Shown: in pieces, positions 8,274 through 16,314 of the stretch
How the letters are laid out: each line of letters opens with the position of its first letter
How positions within the stretch are numbered: the stretch's first letter is position 1
Assembly (NCBI GenBank): GCA_963702075.1
Contig: OY969703.1
Span: 2,480,001-2,544,000 of the forward strand
DNA from: VAYN01 sp963702075
GTDB lineage: Bacteria; Actinomycetota; Thermoleophilia; Solirubrobacterales; 70-9
DNA: 64,000 nucleotides
Direction of reading: 5' to 3'
Made by a program: the position numbers and the translations under genes
The notes under the pieces: model-generated
Seen by the model: the letters and a program-made list of their open reading frames with translations, nothing else
Database searches by the model: none
What the model was told of the DNA's origin: nothing

Positions 8274-8477
8274 ATGCCCACTGGAACTGTTAAGTGGTTC
8301 AGCGACGACAAGGGCTACGGGTTCATTACGCCCGACGACGGCTCGAAGGACGTCTTCGTTCATCACAGCGCCATCCTTGGCGAGGGCTTCCGCTCTCTGA
8401 CCGAGGGCGCCAAAGTGAGTTACGAGTCCGAAGAAGGCCCCAAAGGCCCGGCCGCCGCGAGCGTTCAGCAGCAGTAG
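8274..8477 (+). CDS. cold-shock protein, CspA family
   Basis: The 67-aa protein is a complete single cold-shock domain. It opens M-P-T-G-T-V-K-W-F, with RNP1 K-G-Y-G-F-I at residues 16-21 and RNP2 V-F-V-H-H near 31-35. It binds single-stranded RNA and DNA and melts secondary structure. The ATG at 8274 is chosen because GTGGAGG lies 6 bases upstream and the product then has the family's usual length. A strong hairpin follows 25 bases after the stop. Confidence 0.95.
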   Translation: MPTGTVKWFSDDKGYGFITPDDGSKDVFVHHSAILGEGFRSLTEGAKVSYESEEGPKGPAAASVQQQ

Positions 8478-8502
8478 TCGCTAAACGCTTCCAGCAGTAC
8501 GG

Positions 8503-8528
8503 AGCCCGCCACTAGGCGGGCTTCTTCG
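8503..8528 (+). terminator. rho-independent-type terminator after the cold-shock gene
   Basis: AGCCCGCC-ACTA-GGCGGGCT is a perfect 8-bp stem with a 4-base loop, followed by TCTTCG. It ends the cold-shock transcript before typA. Confidence 0.75.
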
Positions 8529-8572
8529 TGCAGGTAGCCAAAGAGCCGCGTCCCCTACTCTCCCAACTCGCC

Positions 8573-10414
8573 ATGAGCACCGCTAGAGAAGACCTGCGCA
8601 ACATTGCGATCATCGCCCACGTCGATCATGGGAAGACGACCCTGGTCGACGCGATGCTGTGGCAGACCGGCACCTTCCGCAAGGGTCAGGATGTCGCCGA
8701 GCGGGTGATGGACTCGATGGACCTCGAGAAGGAGAAGGGGATCACGATCCTCGCCAAGAACACGGCGGTCAGTCGCGACGGCGTCAAGTTCAACATCGTC
8801 GACACGCCCGGCCACGCCGACTTCGGCGGCGAGGTGGAGCGGGCGCTGACGATGGTTGACGGAGCGCTGCTGCTGGTCGACGCCTCCGAGGGGCCGCTGC
8901 CGCAGACGCGGTTCGTCCTGCGCAAGGCCCTGGAGAGCAAGCTGCCGATCATCCTCGTCGTCAACAAGGTCGACCGGCCCGACGCGCGGATCGACGAGGT
9001 CGTCGACGAGGTCTACGAGCTCTTCATGGATCTCGACGCCGACTCCGAGCAGATCGACTTCCCGATCGTCTACACCAACGCCAAAGCCGGCTGGGCCTCG
9101 ATGGAGCAGGGCGTCGAGGGAAGCGACCTCTCCCCCCTGCTCGACCTGATGCTGGAGAAGATCCCGCCGCCCCAGTACGACGAGGGGACGCCGCTGCAGG
9201 CACACGTGACGAACCTCGACGCCTCGCCCTACGTCGGGCGGCTGGCGATCTGCCGGGTGCGCCAGGGGACGATCCGCTCCGGCCAGCAGCTCGCCTGGTG
9301 CCGGGCTGACGGCAGCGTGCAGCGGGCGGCCGTCTCCGAGCTCTACGTGACGCAGGGACTGGAACGGGTTGCCGCCGAGGAGGCGGGGCCGGGCGAAATC
9401 ATCGCCGTCGCCGGGATCGAAGAGGTGACGATCGGCGAGACCCTGGCCGACCCCGAGGACCCGCGGCCGCTGCCGGTGATCACCGTCGACGAGCCCTCGC
9501 TCTCGGTCGTGATCGGGATCAACACCTCGCCGCTGGCGGGAACCCAGGGCGGCGACAAGCTCACCGCCCGCCAGCTTCGCTCGCGCCTTGACGCCGAGCT
9601 GGTCGGCAACGTCTCGCTGCGGGTCAACGACACCGAGCGCCCCGACGCCTGGGAGGTCCAGGGGCGGGGCGAGCTGCAGCTGGTCGTCCTGCTGGAGATC
9701 ATGCGCCGCGAGGGCTACGAGCTGACCGCCGGCCAGCCGCAGGTGGTGACCCGGGAGATCGAAGGCCAGATGCACGAGCCGGTCGAGCGGCTGGCGATCG
9801 ACGTGCCCGAGGAGCACGTCGGCGACGTCACCCAGATGCTGGCGGCGCGCAAAGGGCGGATGGAGCAGATGGTCAACCACTCGACCGGCTGGGTGCGGAT
9901 GGAGTACCTGGTCCCTGCCCGCGGCCTGATCGGCTTCCGCACCGAGTTCCTCACCGTCACGCGCGGCAGCGGCCTGCTGCACCACGTCTTCGACCGCTGG
10001 GAGCCGTGGGCGGGCGAGCTGCGCACGCGCCAGACGGGCTCGCTGGTGTCGGATCGCCGCGGCCAGACCGCCGGCTACTCGCTGATCAGCCTGCAGGACC
10101 GCGGCAAGCTCTTCATCGGCTCGGGCGAGGAGGTTTACGAAGGGATGATCATCGGCGAAAACTCTCGCTCGGAGGACCTCGACGTCAACCCGACCAAGGC
10201 CAAACAGCAGACCAACATGCGGGCGGCCAGCGCCGACGTTCTCGTCCGGCTGGCACCGCCGACCCGGCTCTCCCTGGAAGCCGCGATCGAGTTCGTCCGC
10301 GAGGACGAGTGCGTGGAAATCACCCCGGAGGAAGTCCGCCTGCGCAAGGTCGAGCTCGACAAAATCAAACGCCTGAAGACCTCAAAGCAGCGCGACAAAG
10401 CGCCGGCGCGCTAG
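8573..10414 (+). CDS. typA: translational GTPase TypA/BipA
   Basis: The 613-aa protein is a ribosome-associated GTPase of the EF-G superfamily. The G1 loop A-H-V-D-H-G-K-T-T is at residues 15-23, then K-G-I-T-I (switch I), D-T-P-G-H-A-D-F (G3) and N-K-V-D-R-P (G4). The EF-G III/V-like domains and the BipA-specific C-terminal domain follow (R-G-L-I-G-F-R then R-T-Q-T-G-S-L-V-S-D). It acts in ribosome assembly and stress or cold adaptation, which fits its place after a cold-shock gene. The ATG at 8573 gives the family N-terminus. TACTCT lies 11 bases upstream. Its TAG stop overlaps the stop of the convergent next gene in the tetramer CTAG. Confidence 0.95.
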   Translation: MSTAREDLRNIAIIAHVDHGKTTLVDAMLWQTGTFRKGQDVAERVMDSMDLEKEKGITILAKNTAVSRDGVKFNIVDTPGHADFGGEVERALTMVDGALLLVDASEGPLPQTRFVLRKALESKLPIILVVNKVDRPDARIDEVVDEVYELFMDLDADSEQIDFPIVYTNAKAGWASMEQGVEGSDLSPLLDLMLEKIPPPQYDEGTPLQAHVTNLDASPYVGRLAICRVRQGTIRSGQQLAWCRADGSVQRAAVSELYVTQGLERVAAEEAGPGEIIAVAGIEEVTIGETLADPEDPRPLPVITVDEPSLSVVIGINTSPLAGTQGGDKLTARQLRSRLDAELVGNVSLRVNDTERPDAWEVQGRGELQLVVLLEIMRREGYELTAGQPQVVTREIEGQMHEPVERLAIDVPEEHVGDVTQMLAARKGRMEQMVNHSTGWVRMEYLVPARGLIGFRTEFLTVTRGSGLLHHVFDRWEPWAGELRTRQTGSLVSDRRGQTAGYSLISLQDRGKLFIGSGEEVYEGMIIGENSRSEDLDVNPTKAKQQTNMRAASADVLVRLAPPTRLSLEAAIEFVREDECVEITPEEVRLRKVELDKIKRLKTSKQRDKAPAR

Positions 10415-11334
10415 CGCCGCTGCGCCAGCAGCCTCCCGATCCGGTCCATCACCTCGGCGGGTTCTCGTTGCAGACGCGGCCCGGTAACCCGCGTCATCGC
10501 GATCCCGGCTAGCAACAGATCCTCCTGCCGCTTGCGGTCCCGCTCGAACGCCGCCCGCGAGCCGTGCGTCTCGAACACGTCGAGTTCGACCGCGAAGCGG
10601 AACTCCGTCCAGTAGCAGTCCAGCTCGAACCCATGGGCGACGAAGTTCGTCCTTGGCTGCGGCAGACCAGCCTCGAGGCAGAGCTCCAAGAATCGCTTCT
10701 CCAGGCTAGAGCGGGTGAAGCTCGACGGTTTGTAGAGCGCAATCGCCTTGCGCAATCGACCGTGGCCTTGGTGCCCGACGGTCCGATCGAGAAGCTCTTC
10801 GACCGCCCGCAGATCGAACAGCTCCAGATCTTCGCTGCGCTCGACCATCTTCTCCAGCCACTCGAAACGAACAGTTGCGGCGAGGTCGAGGAGAGTGCGC
10901 GGTAGGGCCGTGACGGGTATGCCGTCCCGCAGCGCCCGGTCCTCGACAGCGAGGGAGCGAGCTTCGTGAAGTCGAAGCGAAGGCCGAGGCTTGCGATAGC
11001 CCGGAGCGGTTACAGAAGCAGGTAAGGGGGAGGTTTTCGTTAGGCCCCAGAGCCAAGCTGCCGAGAAGTAGCTCAAGAGCGCATTGGGGCCACAAGCAAG
11101 GACGGCCGCCAAACACTGGCCGTGAAGCGAGAGGTTCGTGTGACCGACGGCGAGGACACCCCGGTAGAGCCGGTGCAAACGTCCCGCAGTTAAGGCTCGG
11201 TGGACGGCGGCCCTGGAATAACCGAGTGGGCCAGTCAACTGACGGATCGAGACCACCCCGTGCTGCCTCTTCGCCAGAGCCGCAAGCGCGTCATGTCGGC
11301 CAATCCGCGAGTGCTCCCTTCCTTTGTCTCGCAT
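10411..11334 (-). CDS. AbiEi-like N-terminal domain plus DUF559 (endonuclease-fold) protein
   Basis: The 307-aa protein begins with a winged-helix-like region (residues about 12-70: H-D-A-L-A-A-L-A then V-V-S-I-R-Q-L, then R-A-A-V-H-R-A-L and R-L-Y-R-G-V) resembling the AbiEi_4 antitoxin domain. The end (about 215-300) matches the DUF559/Vsr-like fold, with E-K-R-F-L-E-L and an E-L-D-V-F-E-T-H segment. Such proteins are abundant, solitary and functionally undefined in actinobacteria. No AbiEii toxin gene is adjacent, so a working toxin-antitoxin pair is unlikely. The ATG at 11334 sits in the loop of a 14-bp inverted repeat; the frame stays open to 11415, so a longer product is possible. Its end shares CTAG with typA. 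Confidence 0.7.
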   Translation of the reverse strand: MRDKGREHSRIGRHDALAALAKRQHGVVSIRQLTGPLGYSRAAVHRALTAGRLHRLYRGVLAVGHTNLSLHGQCLAAVLACGPNALLSYFSAAWLWGLTKTSPLPASVTAPGYRKPRPSLRLHEARSLAVEDRALRDGIPVTALPRTLLDLAATVRFEWLEKMVERSEDLELFDLRAVEELLDRTVGHQGHGRLRKAIALYKPSSFTRSSLEKRFLELCLEAGLPQPRTNFVAHGFELDCYWTEFRFAVELDVFETHGSRAAFERDRKRQEDLLLAGIAMTRVTGPRLQREPAEVMDRIGRLLAQRR

Positions 11335-11355
11335 AGCGGAACAAAGGAAGGGAGC
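11313..11355. repeat. 14-bp inverted repeat surrounding the start codon of the AbiEi-like gene
   Basis: GCTCCCTTCCTTTG at 11313-11326 pairs perfectly with its reverse complement at 11342-11355, leaving a 15-base loop that contains the ATG (11332-11334). On DNA it could be an operator; on RNA it could hide the start codon. Confidence 0.7.
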
Positions 11356-11413
11356 GCCTCTATCTCTCCCCCTACCCAGCCGGTTGTTCGTGCTTCGAAG
11401 GCGCTCCGAGCGC

Positions 11414-11444
11414 AAAAAGCCGCCGGCCAGAGGCCGGCGGCTTT
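11414..11444 (-). terminator. strong terminator of the acyl-CoA dehydrogenase gene
   Basis: On the minus strand AAAGCCGCCGGCC pairs with GGCCGGCGGCTTT around an AGA loop (13-bp stem), followed by a run of five T. It starts 37 bases after the dehydrogenase stop. Confidence 0.85.
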
Positions 11445-11480
11445 CGGAGACGCTTGAGCTCGAGCTGCGCTCGGTGCCGC

Positions 11481-12704
11481 TCAGACCGTCGCGGCGGCTT
11501 GCTCGGACTGGCTCTGCTCGGACTCCGGGGCGCTCGGCGCGGGGGCCGGGGCGCTTTCCTGACGGGGGAGCAGGACTTCTTTGGCGATCACGAGGCGCTG
11601 GATCTGGCTGGTGCCCTCGTAGAGCTGCATGATCTTCGCGTCGCGCATCAGTTTCTCGACCGGGTACTCCTTGATGAAGCCGTAGCCGCCGTAGACCTGG
11701 ACGGCGTCGGTGGTGACCTCCATCGCCGAGTCGGCGGCGAAGCGCTTGGCCATCGAGGAGACCTTCGAGTTGCGGACGCCCTGGTCGAGCAGGAACGCCG
11801 AGTTCCAGGTCAGCAGGCGGGCCGCCTCGACCTTGGTCGCCATGTCGGCGATCATGAACTGGATCGCCTGGTGCATCGCGATCGGGACGCCGAACTGGAC
11901 CCGTTCTTTCGAGTAGTCCGTCGCGTACTCGAGCGCGGCGCGGGCGATGCCGACGGCCATCGCCGAGACGCCGGGACGGGTCCGGTCGAGGGTCATCATC
12001 GCCAATTTGAAGCCCTTGTTTTCCTCGGCCAGGAGGTTCTCGGCCGGGACCTCGACTTCGTCGAAGGAGATGGTCGCGGTGTTGGAGGCCCGCTGCCCCA
12101 TCTTGTCCTCCTTCTTGTCAACGGAGACCCCGGGGAGGTCGGCGTCGACGACGAAGGCGCTGATGCCGCGGTGACCGGCCTCGGGGTCGGTCTTGGCGAA
12201 GACGGTGAAGTAGTCGGCGTAGGTGCCGTTGGTGATGAAGCACTTGGAGCCGCTGAGGACGTACTTGTCGCCGTTCTTAACCGCCTTGGTCTTCATCCCG
12301 GAGACGTCGGAGCCGGCGTCGGGCTCGGTGAGGCCGAAGGAGCAGAGCTTGGGGGCTTCGGTCAGCATCCCCAGGTACTTCTTCTTCGTCTCCTCCGAGC
12401 CGCCGAGGGTGATCGGGGCCGAGGCGAGGCCATTGGCCGCCAGGGAGGTGCCGATACCCGAGCAGCCCCAACCGAACTCCTCCTCGATCAGGCAGCCGGA
12501 GAGGTAGTCGAGGCCGGGACCGCCGTAGGCCTCGGGGACGTGGGTGTTCATCAACCCGACCTCCCAGGCCTTCTCGATCACGTCCTGGGGCCAGGCGCCG
12601 TCCTTGTCGTACTCCCAGGCGACGTTGCGCATGTCTTTCTCGGCGAAGCTGTGGGCCAGCTCGCGGAGGTCCTTCTGCTCATCGGTGAGGTTGAAATCGA
12701 CCAC
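11481..12704 (-). CDS. acyl-CoA dehydrogenase
   Basis: The 407-aa protein is a full-length FAD-dependent acyl-CoA dehydrogenase of fatty-acid or branched-chain beta-oxidation. It has the helical N-domain, the flavin-binding strand F-G-L-T-E-P-D-A-G-S-D near residue 123, and G-S-K-C-F-I-T-N-G. The C-terminal helices carry R-V-Q-F-G and the catalytic base region L-Y-E-G-T-S-Q-I-Q-R near residue 367, the position used by short- and medium-chain enzymes. A Pro/Ala/Gln-rich tail of about 30 residues is unusual and probably disordered. GTG start, with AAAGGAG about 9 bases upstream. A 10-bp inverted repeat lies 70 bases upstream, suggesting TetR-type control. Confidence 0.92.
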   Translation of the reverse strand: MVDFNLTDEQKDLRELAHSFAEKDMRNVAWEYDKDGAWPQDVIEKAWEVGLMNTHVPEAYGGPGLDYLSGCLIEEEFGWGCSGIGTSLAANGLASAPITLGGSEETKKKYLGMLTEAPKLCSFGLTEPDAGSDVSGMKTKAVKNGDKYVLSGSKCFITNGTYADYFTVFAKTDPEAGHRGISAFVVDADLPGVSVDKKEDKMGQRASNTATISFDEVEVPAENLLAEENKGFKLAMMTLDRTRPGVSAMAVGIARAALEYATDYSKERVQFGVPIAMHQAIQFMIADMATKVEAARLLTWNSAFLLDQGVRNSKVSSMAKRFAADSAMEVTTDAVQVYGGYGFIKEYPVEKLMRDAKIMQLYEGTSQIQRLVIAKEVLLPRQESAPAPAPSAPESEQSQSEQAAATV

Positions 12705-12773
12705 CGGTCGGTGCTCCTTTTCTTCGCGGTTCTTATGAAGTCTGCGGGAGCGCCGCCGGCAGGTGGCGTTCCA

Positions 12774-12797
12774 CTGATTGACTCGTCAGTCAATCAG
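12774..12797. promoter_or_regulatory. inverted-repeat operator upstream of acyl-CoA dehydrogenase
   Basis: CTGATTGACT and AGTCAATCAG form a perfect 10-bp inverted repeat around CGTC, between the dehydrogenase and a divergent membrane protein gene. TetR-family fatty-acid regulators bind T-G-A-C-T/A-G-T-C-A sites of this kind. No regulator of matching specificity is adjacent. Confidence 0.6.
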
Positions 12798-12836
12798 CCT
12801 TCAAGGTTAGCGGACATGCGGCCGGAATCGGCGCTC

Positions 12837-12842
12837 TACCCT
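12837..12842 (+). promoter_or_regulatory. -10 element TACCCT, leaderless-type
   Basis: TACCCT ends 6 bases before the ATG at 12849, with no Shine-Dalgarno. Confidence 0.5.
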
Positions 12843-12848
12843 TGTCCG

Positions 12849-13325
12849 ATGGCACTGCCGCTGGCTCTCTCGGCGCTCCAGAAGGGCGTCATCGTCCTGC
12901 TTTTCACGGGCGTCGTCGCGCCGCTAATCGGGCTGCTGCTGAAACGGGTCGCCGGTGGTTGGGAGACGATGGGCGGCGGCCCCTTCGCGATCCTCGACGA
13001 GCGCCCGCGGCAACGCCCGGGCGGCGGCACGCCGGAAGTTGACCCGGCGATCCAGGCCGCCGAGGTGCGCCAGATGCTGGAGGCAAAATCCGAGCGCCGC
13101 CGCCAGCGCGGCGAGGCTCCGCTCGACGTCGAAGCGGAGACCCAGCGGCTGCTTGCCGCCGCCGAGCAGCCCCGGGGTGCCGACGCAATCGACGCGGAGC
13201 TGCGAGCGGAGGTGCGCCAGCTGGTCGTCGTCCGCAACGAACGCCGTCTGCGCGAAGGACTGGAGCCGCTCGACGTCGAGGTCGAGACCGAAAAGCAACT
13301 GGCCGATCTCATAGGATCGCCCTGA
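12849..13325 (+). CDS. membrane-anchored charged protein of unknown function
   Basis: The 158-aa protein has one N-terminal membrane helix (about residues 5-27) followed by a highly charged, probably helical cytosolic part. That part holds two imperfect repeats: A-E-V-R-Q-M-L-E-A-K-S-E-R-R-R-Q-R-G-E-A-P-L-D-V near 70-95 and A-E-V-R-Q-L-V-V-V-R-N-E-R-R-L-R-E-G near 122-145. Each ends in L-D-V-E-x-E-T. This resembles the short SHOCT-like or phage-shock-associated repeat tails, but I do not recognise a named family. The gene is followed immediately (TGA-ATG) by the next, so they are co-transcribed. Confidence 0.65.
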   Translation: MALPLALSALQKGVIVLLFTGVVAPLIGLLLKRVAGGWETMGGGPFAILDERPRQRPGGGTPEVDPAIQAAEVRQMLEAKSERRRQRGEAPLDVEAETQRLLAAAEQPRGADAIDAELRAEVRQLVVVRNERRLREGLEPLDVEVETEKQLADLIGSP

Positions 13326-13664
13326 ATGGCCAGCGGCAAGGAGAACCTCTACGAGGTCGAGGAGATGCTCGTCCAGCCGGGGACCTACTTCAACCCCCAG
13401 ACCGAGGTCGTGGTCGTCGTCGACGACTCCGCCTCGCCCGACCAGGAGGTCTTCGACAACCTCGAGGGCTACGAAGGCACCGAATGGGTGCGGGTCTCCG
13501 ACGAGGTTCCGGTCGACGAAGACGGGCGGGACCGCGCCCTCGAGAGCTTCCAGACCCGCCCCCCGAGCGACTCGCTCTCCCCGGAGGTCCTCGAAGAGAG
13601 CGACGACGACTTCGAAGAAGAGGAAGAGCGTCCCGAAGGCGTCCCCCTCGACGAGGAGGAGTAG
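13326..13664 (+). CDS. acidic small protein of unknown function
   Basis: The 112-aa protein contains Y-E-V-E-E-M-L-V-Q-P-G-T-Y-F-N-P-Q-T-E-V near the start, a compact acidic domain and a very acidic tail of Glu and Asp. I recognise no family. The ATG directly follows the upstream stop codon, and the peroxiredoxin GTG begins 3 bases after its own stop. The three genes are therefore translationally packed in one operon. Confidence 0.7.
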   Translation: MASGKENLYEVEEMLVQPGTYFNPQTEVVVVVDDSASPDQEVFDNLEGYEGTEWVRVSDEVPVDEDGRDRALESFQTRPPSDSLSPEVLEESDDDFEEEEERPEGVPLDEEE

Positions 13665-13666
13665 GC

Positions 13667-14137
13667 GTGCTCGGCGAGGGAGACAAGGCGCCCGCCTTCA
13701 CGCTGCCCGACCAGAACGGGGAGAAAGTGAGGCTGTCGGACCTCAAGGGCGAGACCGTTGTCCTCTACTTTTACCCCCGTGCCGACACCCCCGGCTGCAC
13801 CACCCAGGCCTGCGGGGTCCGCGATCGCCGTGCCGACTACGCGAAGGCCGGCGCGCGGGTGATCGGGATTTCACCCGACGAGGTTGAGGCGGTCGATAAG
13901 TTCGCCGGCAAGTTCGACCTCGATTTCACCCTCCTCGCCGACGCCGACCACGCGGTCGCCGAGAAGTACGGCACCTGGGTCGAGAAGTCGATGTACGGCA
14001 AGAAGTACATGGGCGTGCAGCGGGCGACCTTCATCGTCGGCCCCAACGGCAAGATCGCCAAGGTCTTCCCGAAGGTTTCGCCCAAACAGCACGACGATCT
14101 CGTGCTGAAGGCGCTCAGCGAAATCGCCGCCGCCTGA
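13667..14137 (+). CDS. bcp: thioredoxin-dependent peroxiredoxin (Bcp/PrxQ)
   Basis: The 156-aa protein reduces peroxides in the cytoplasm using thioredoxin. The peroxidatic cysteine is C44 in D-T-P-G-C-T and the resolving cysteine is C49 five residues later, the PrxQ arrangement. L-Y-F-Y-P-R and P-K-V-S-P-K-Q-H-D also match the family. The GTG at 13667 gives the conventional N-terminus G-D-K-A-P-A-F. Its stop abuts, without overlap, the stop of the convergent exchanger gene. Confidence 0.92.
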   Translation: MLGEGDKAPAFTLPDQNGEKVRLSDLKGETVVLYFYPRADTPGCTTQACGVRDRRADYAKAGARVIGISPDEVEAVDKFAGKFDLDFTLLADADHAVAEKYGTWVEKSMYGKKYMGVQRATFIVGPNGKIAKVFPKVSPKQHDDLVLKALSEIAAA

Positions 14138-15139
14138 TCAGGCGCTGACGACCACCGCCACGATGAAGCTGGCGTAGAGCGCGAACCAGCCGATGACGGC
14201 GGGCAGTTTGAAGCGACGCCCCAGGTGCAGGCTCTCGTAGGCAAGGAGGCCGCCGGCTAGACCGAGGCCGATCGAGAGAACGGCGTGCCAGTTCAGCTCC
14301 CAGCTGGTGAAGATCAGGCCGATCCCGACCGGGATCATCGACTGGAAAACCATCGCGCCGGTGATGTTGCCGAGCGCCAGCGCGTCCTTCCCTTCCCGCA
14401 CCCAGAAGAAGCTGTTGACCTTCTCTGGCAGCTCGGTCGCCAGCGGCGCCAGGATCAGCGCCAGGACCAGCGGCTCGGCGCCGATGCTCCCGGCCAGGCT
14501 GAGCAGCTCTTCGACGAAGAGGTGGGCGCCGCCGACCATCGCCCCCAGACCGACCAGGAGCTGGATCACGCAGACGAGCATCGACGGGTCTTCGCGGCGC
14601 TCGCTGCGGCGCTCGAAGATCAGCGGGTTGAGCGACTCTTCGCTCTGCACCTCTCCCCCGCCTTTCAGGGTCAGCGCGATGTAGCCGAGATAGGCGACGA
14701 GGAAGGCGATGCCAACGGCAATCCGCAGCGGCGCCGGCGGTCCCCAGGCCAGCGCCCCGGCGATCGCGAAGAGGACGAGGAAGAAGAGCAGGTCACGCTC
14801 GAGAGTCGGGCGGTGGACGTTCAGCTGCAGCCCCTGGTCGCGTTTGTCGCGGTAGAGATAGGCGAAGAGACCGACCAGCCCCATCGCCAGCGTCCCGAGC
14901 AGGAAGGGGGCGCCGACGATCGCGCCGACCGCGACGTCTTCGGAACCCGCCTCGGTTCCGAGGAGGGCGACGATCGCGATCAGCGTCTCCGGCATCGCCG
15001 TGCCGACCGCGGCGAGGATGCTGCCGACCGCCCCCACCCCGACCTCGAGCTTGTGCCCGATCCACTCGACCGCGTTGGTGAACAGCAGGGCCCCGGCGAG
15101 GACGACAGCGAAGGCCAGGAGCAGGAGGACCGCGTCCAT
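14138..15139 (-). CDS. sodium/calcium exchanger-family membrane protein
   Basis: The 333-aa protein has about ten membrane helices and the two inverted alpha-repeats of the CaCA superfamily. The first carries G-T-A-M-P-E-T near residues 45-51 and the second A-T-E-L-P-E-K near 238-244, with the acidic residues that coordinate the cation. A charged loop around residues 165-190 separates the halves. It exchanges a cation, probably Ca2+, for Na+ or H+. It has a leaderless-type promoter of its own, although the Cax-type gene lies just upstream on the same strand. Confidence 0.88.
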   Translation of the reverse strand: MDAVLLLLAFAVVLAGALLFTNAVEWIGHKLEVGVGAVGSILAAVGTAMPETLIAIVALLGTEAGSEDVAVGAIVGAPFLLGTLAMGLVGLFAYLYRDKRDQGLQLNVHRPTLERDLLFFLVLFAIAGALAWGPPAPLRIAVGIAFLVAYLGYIALTLKGGGEVQSEESLNPLIFERRSERREDPSMLVCVIQLLVGLGAMVGGAHLFVEELLSLAGSIGAEPLVLALILAPLATELPEKVNSFFWVREGKDALALGNITGAMVFQSMIPVGIGLIFTSWELNWHAVLSIGLGLAGGLLAYESLHLGRRFKLPAVIGWFALYASFIVAVVVSA

Positions 15140-15145
15140 CGGGGC

Positions 15146-15151
15146 AGGCTA
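15146..15151 (-). promoter_or_regulatory. -10 element TAGCCT, leaderless-type
   Basis: On the minus strand TAGCCT ends 6 bases before the exchanger ATG at 15139. Confidence 0.5.
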
Positions 15152-15171
15152 CTAGCCGGTCCCGAGCGCGC

Positions 15172-16296
15172 TTAGGCGAAGTAGAAGGCGAGCCCGAAGA
15201 CGAAGTACAAGGCGAGGAGTTGCACGCCCTCGAACCAGGTCGACTCGCCGTCGGCGGTGACGTGGTTGCCGACCAGAATCGCCAGCAGGATCGCACCGAG
15301 CTCGAAGCCGTTGAAGACCAGCGCCAGCGGATAGGGGCCGATGAAAAGGGAGGCGATGACGAGGACCGGAGCGACGAAGAGGGCGACCTGGGCGCTCGAG
15401 CCGACGGCGATGTTGACCGCCAGGTCCATCTTGTCCTTCATCGCGACGAGCACCGCCACCCAGTGCTCGGCGGCGTTGCCGACGATGGCGACGACGATCA
15501 CGCCGATGAAGAACTCCGAGAGGCCGATCGATTCCGAAGCCTCGGTAATCGAGCCGACCAGCACCTCCGACATCACCCCGACCAGGACCCCCGCGATCGC
15601 CAGCGCGAGCACCGAGGTGCGAGTCGACCAGCCCCAGGTGTCTTCGTCCTCGTACTCGGGGTTGAAGAGGTCGCGGTGGGTCTTCAGCGAGAAGAAGAGG
15701 CCGATCACATAGGTGACGATGAGGACGATCGCCACCGCCAGTGAGAGATGCTCGACGGTGCCGCCGTAGTGGATCGCCTCCGAGCCTGGCTCCGGCAGCC
15801 CCTTGCCCTCAACCAGCTCGAAGATCGCCGGCATGATCAGAGCCCCACCTGCCAGCATCAGCATCGTCGTCTGGATGCTGGCGCTGGTGCGGCTGAAGCG
15901 CTGTTTGTCGCGCCCGATGCCGCCGGCCAACATCGCCGCTCCCAGCACCAGCAGCATGTTGCCGATGATCGAGCCGACGATCGAGGCCTTGACCACCTCC
16001 TGCAGGCCCTGACCGAGGGCGAAGAGGGCGATGATCAGCTCAGGCGCGTTGCCGAAGGTGACGTTGAGGAGGCCGCCGATGCCTGGACCGGAGCGCGCCG
16101 CCAGCTCCTCGGTAGCCCGCCCCATCAGCGCGGCGGTGGGGATGATCCCGAGCGCCGAGGCGGCGAAGACGACCGTCGCCGGCGCGCCGAGGACCTCCAG
16201 CACCACCGCGACCGGGATCAGCGGCGTCAACAGATAGGGCCAGCCCGTCGGCGTCCTTAGGAAGGACGCGTCGAGGCGGGGCCCTGCCTGGTTCAT
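15172..16296 (-). CDS. Ca2+/H+ antiporter, Cax type
   Basis: The 374-aa length is usual for microbial Cax. Eleven membrane helices are apparent. Alpha-repeat 1 has G-L-L-N-V-T-F-G-N-A-P-E-L-I-I near residues 75-90 and alpha-repeat 2 has V-A-I-V-G-N-A-A-E-H near 272-281, with the two catalytic glutamates. An acidic stretch (E-Y-E-D-E-D) lies between the halves. It uses the proton gradient to export Ca2+. It directly follows the upstream lipoprotein gene by 18 bases and precedes a second exchanger, so two cation exchangers sit in tandem. Confidence 0.92.
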   Translation of the reverse strand: MNQAGPRLDASFLRTPTGWPYLLTPLIPVAVVLEVLGAPATVVFAASALGIIPTAALMGRATEELAARSGPGIGGLLNVTFGNAPELIIALFALGQGLQEVVKASIVGSIIGNMLLVLGAAMLAGGIGRDKQRFSRTSASIQTTMLMLAGGALIMPAIFELVEGKGLPEPGSEAIHYGGTVEHLSLAVAIVLIVTYVIGLFFSLKTHRDLFNPEYEDEDTWGWSTRTSVLALAIAGVLVGVMSEVLVGSITEASESIGLSEFFIGVIVVAIVGNAAEHWVAVLVAMKDKMDLAVNIAVGSSAQVALFVAPVLVIASLFIGPYPLALVFNGFELGAILLAILVGNHVTADGESTWFEGVQLLALYFVFGLAFYFA

Positions 16297-16314
16297 GAGG
16301 CGCGGCCTGCTCGG

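Noticed and set aside
11454..12848. Extension of the 12849 gene far upstream on the plus strand
   Set aside because: The extra 465 codons lie opposite the acyl-CoA dehydrogenase and are low-complexity. A leaderless-type promoter and membrane helix start at 12849.
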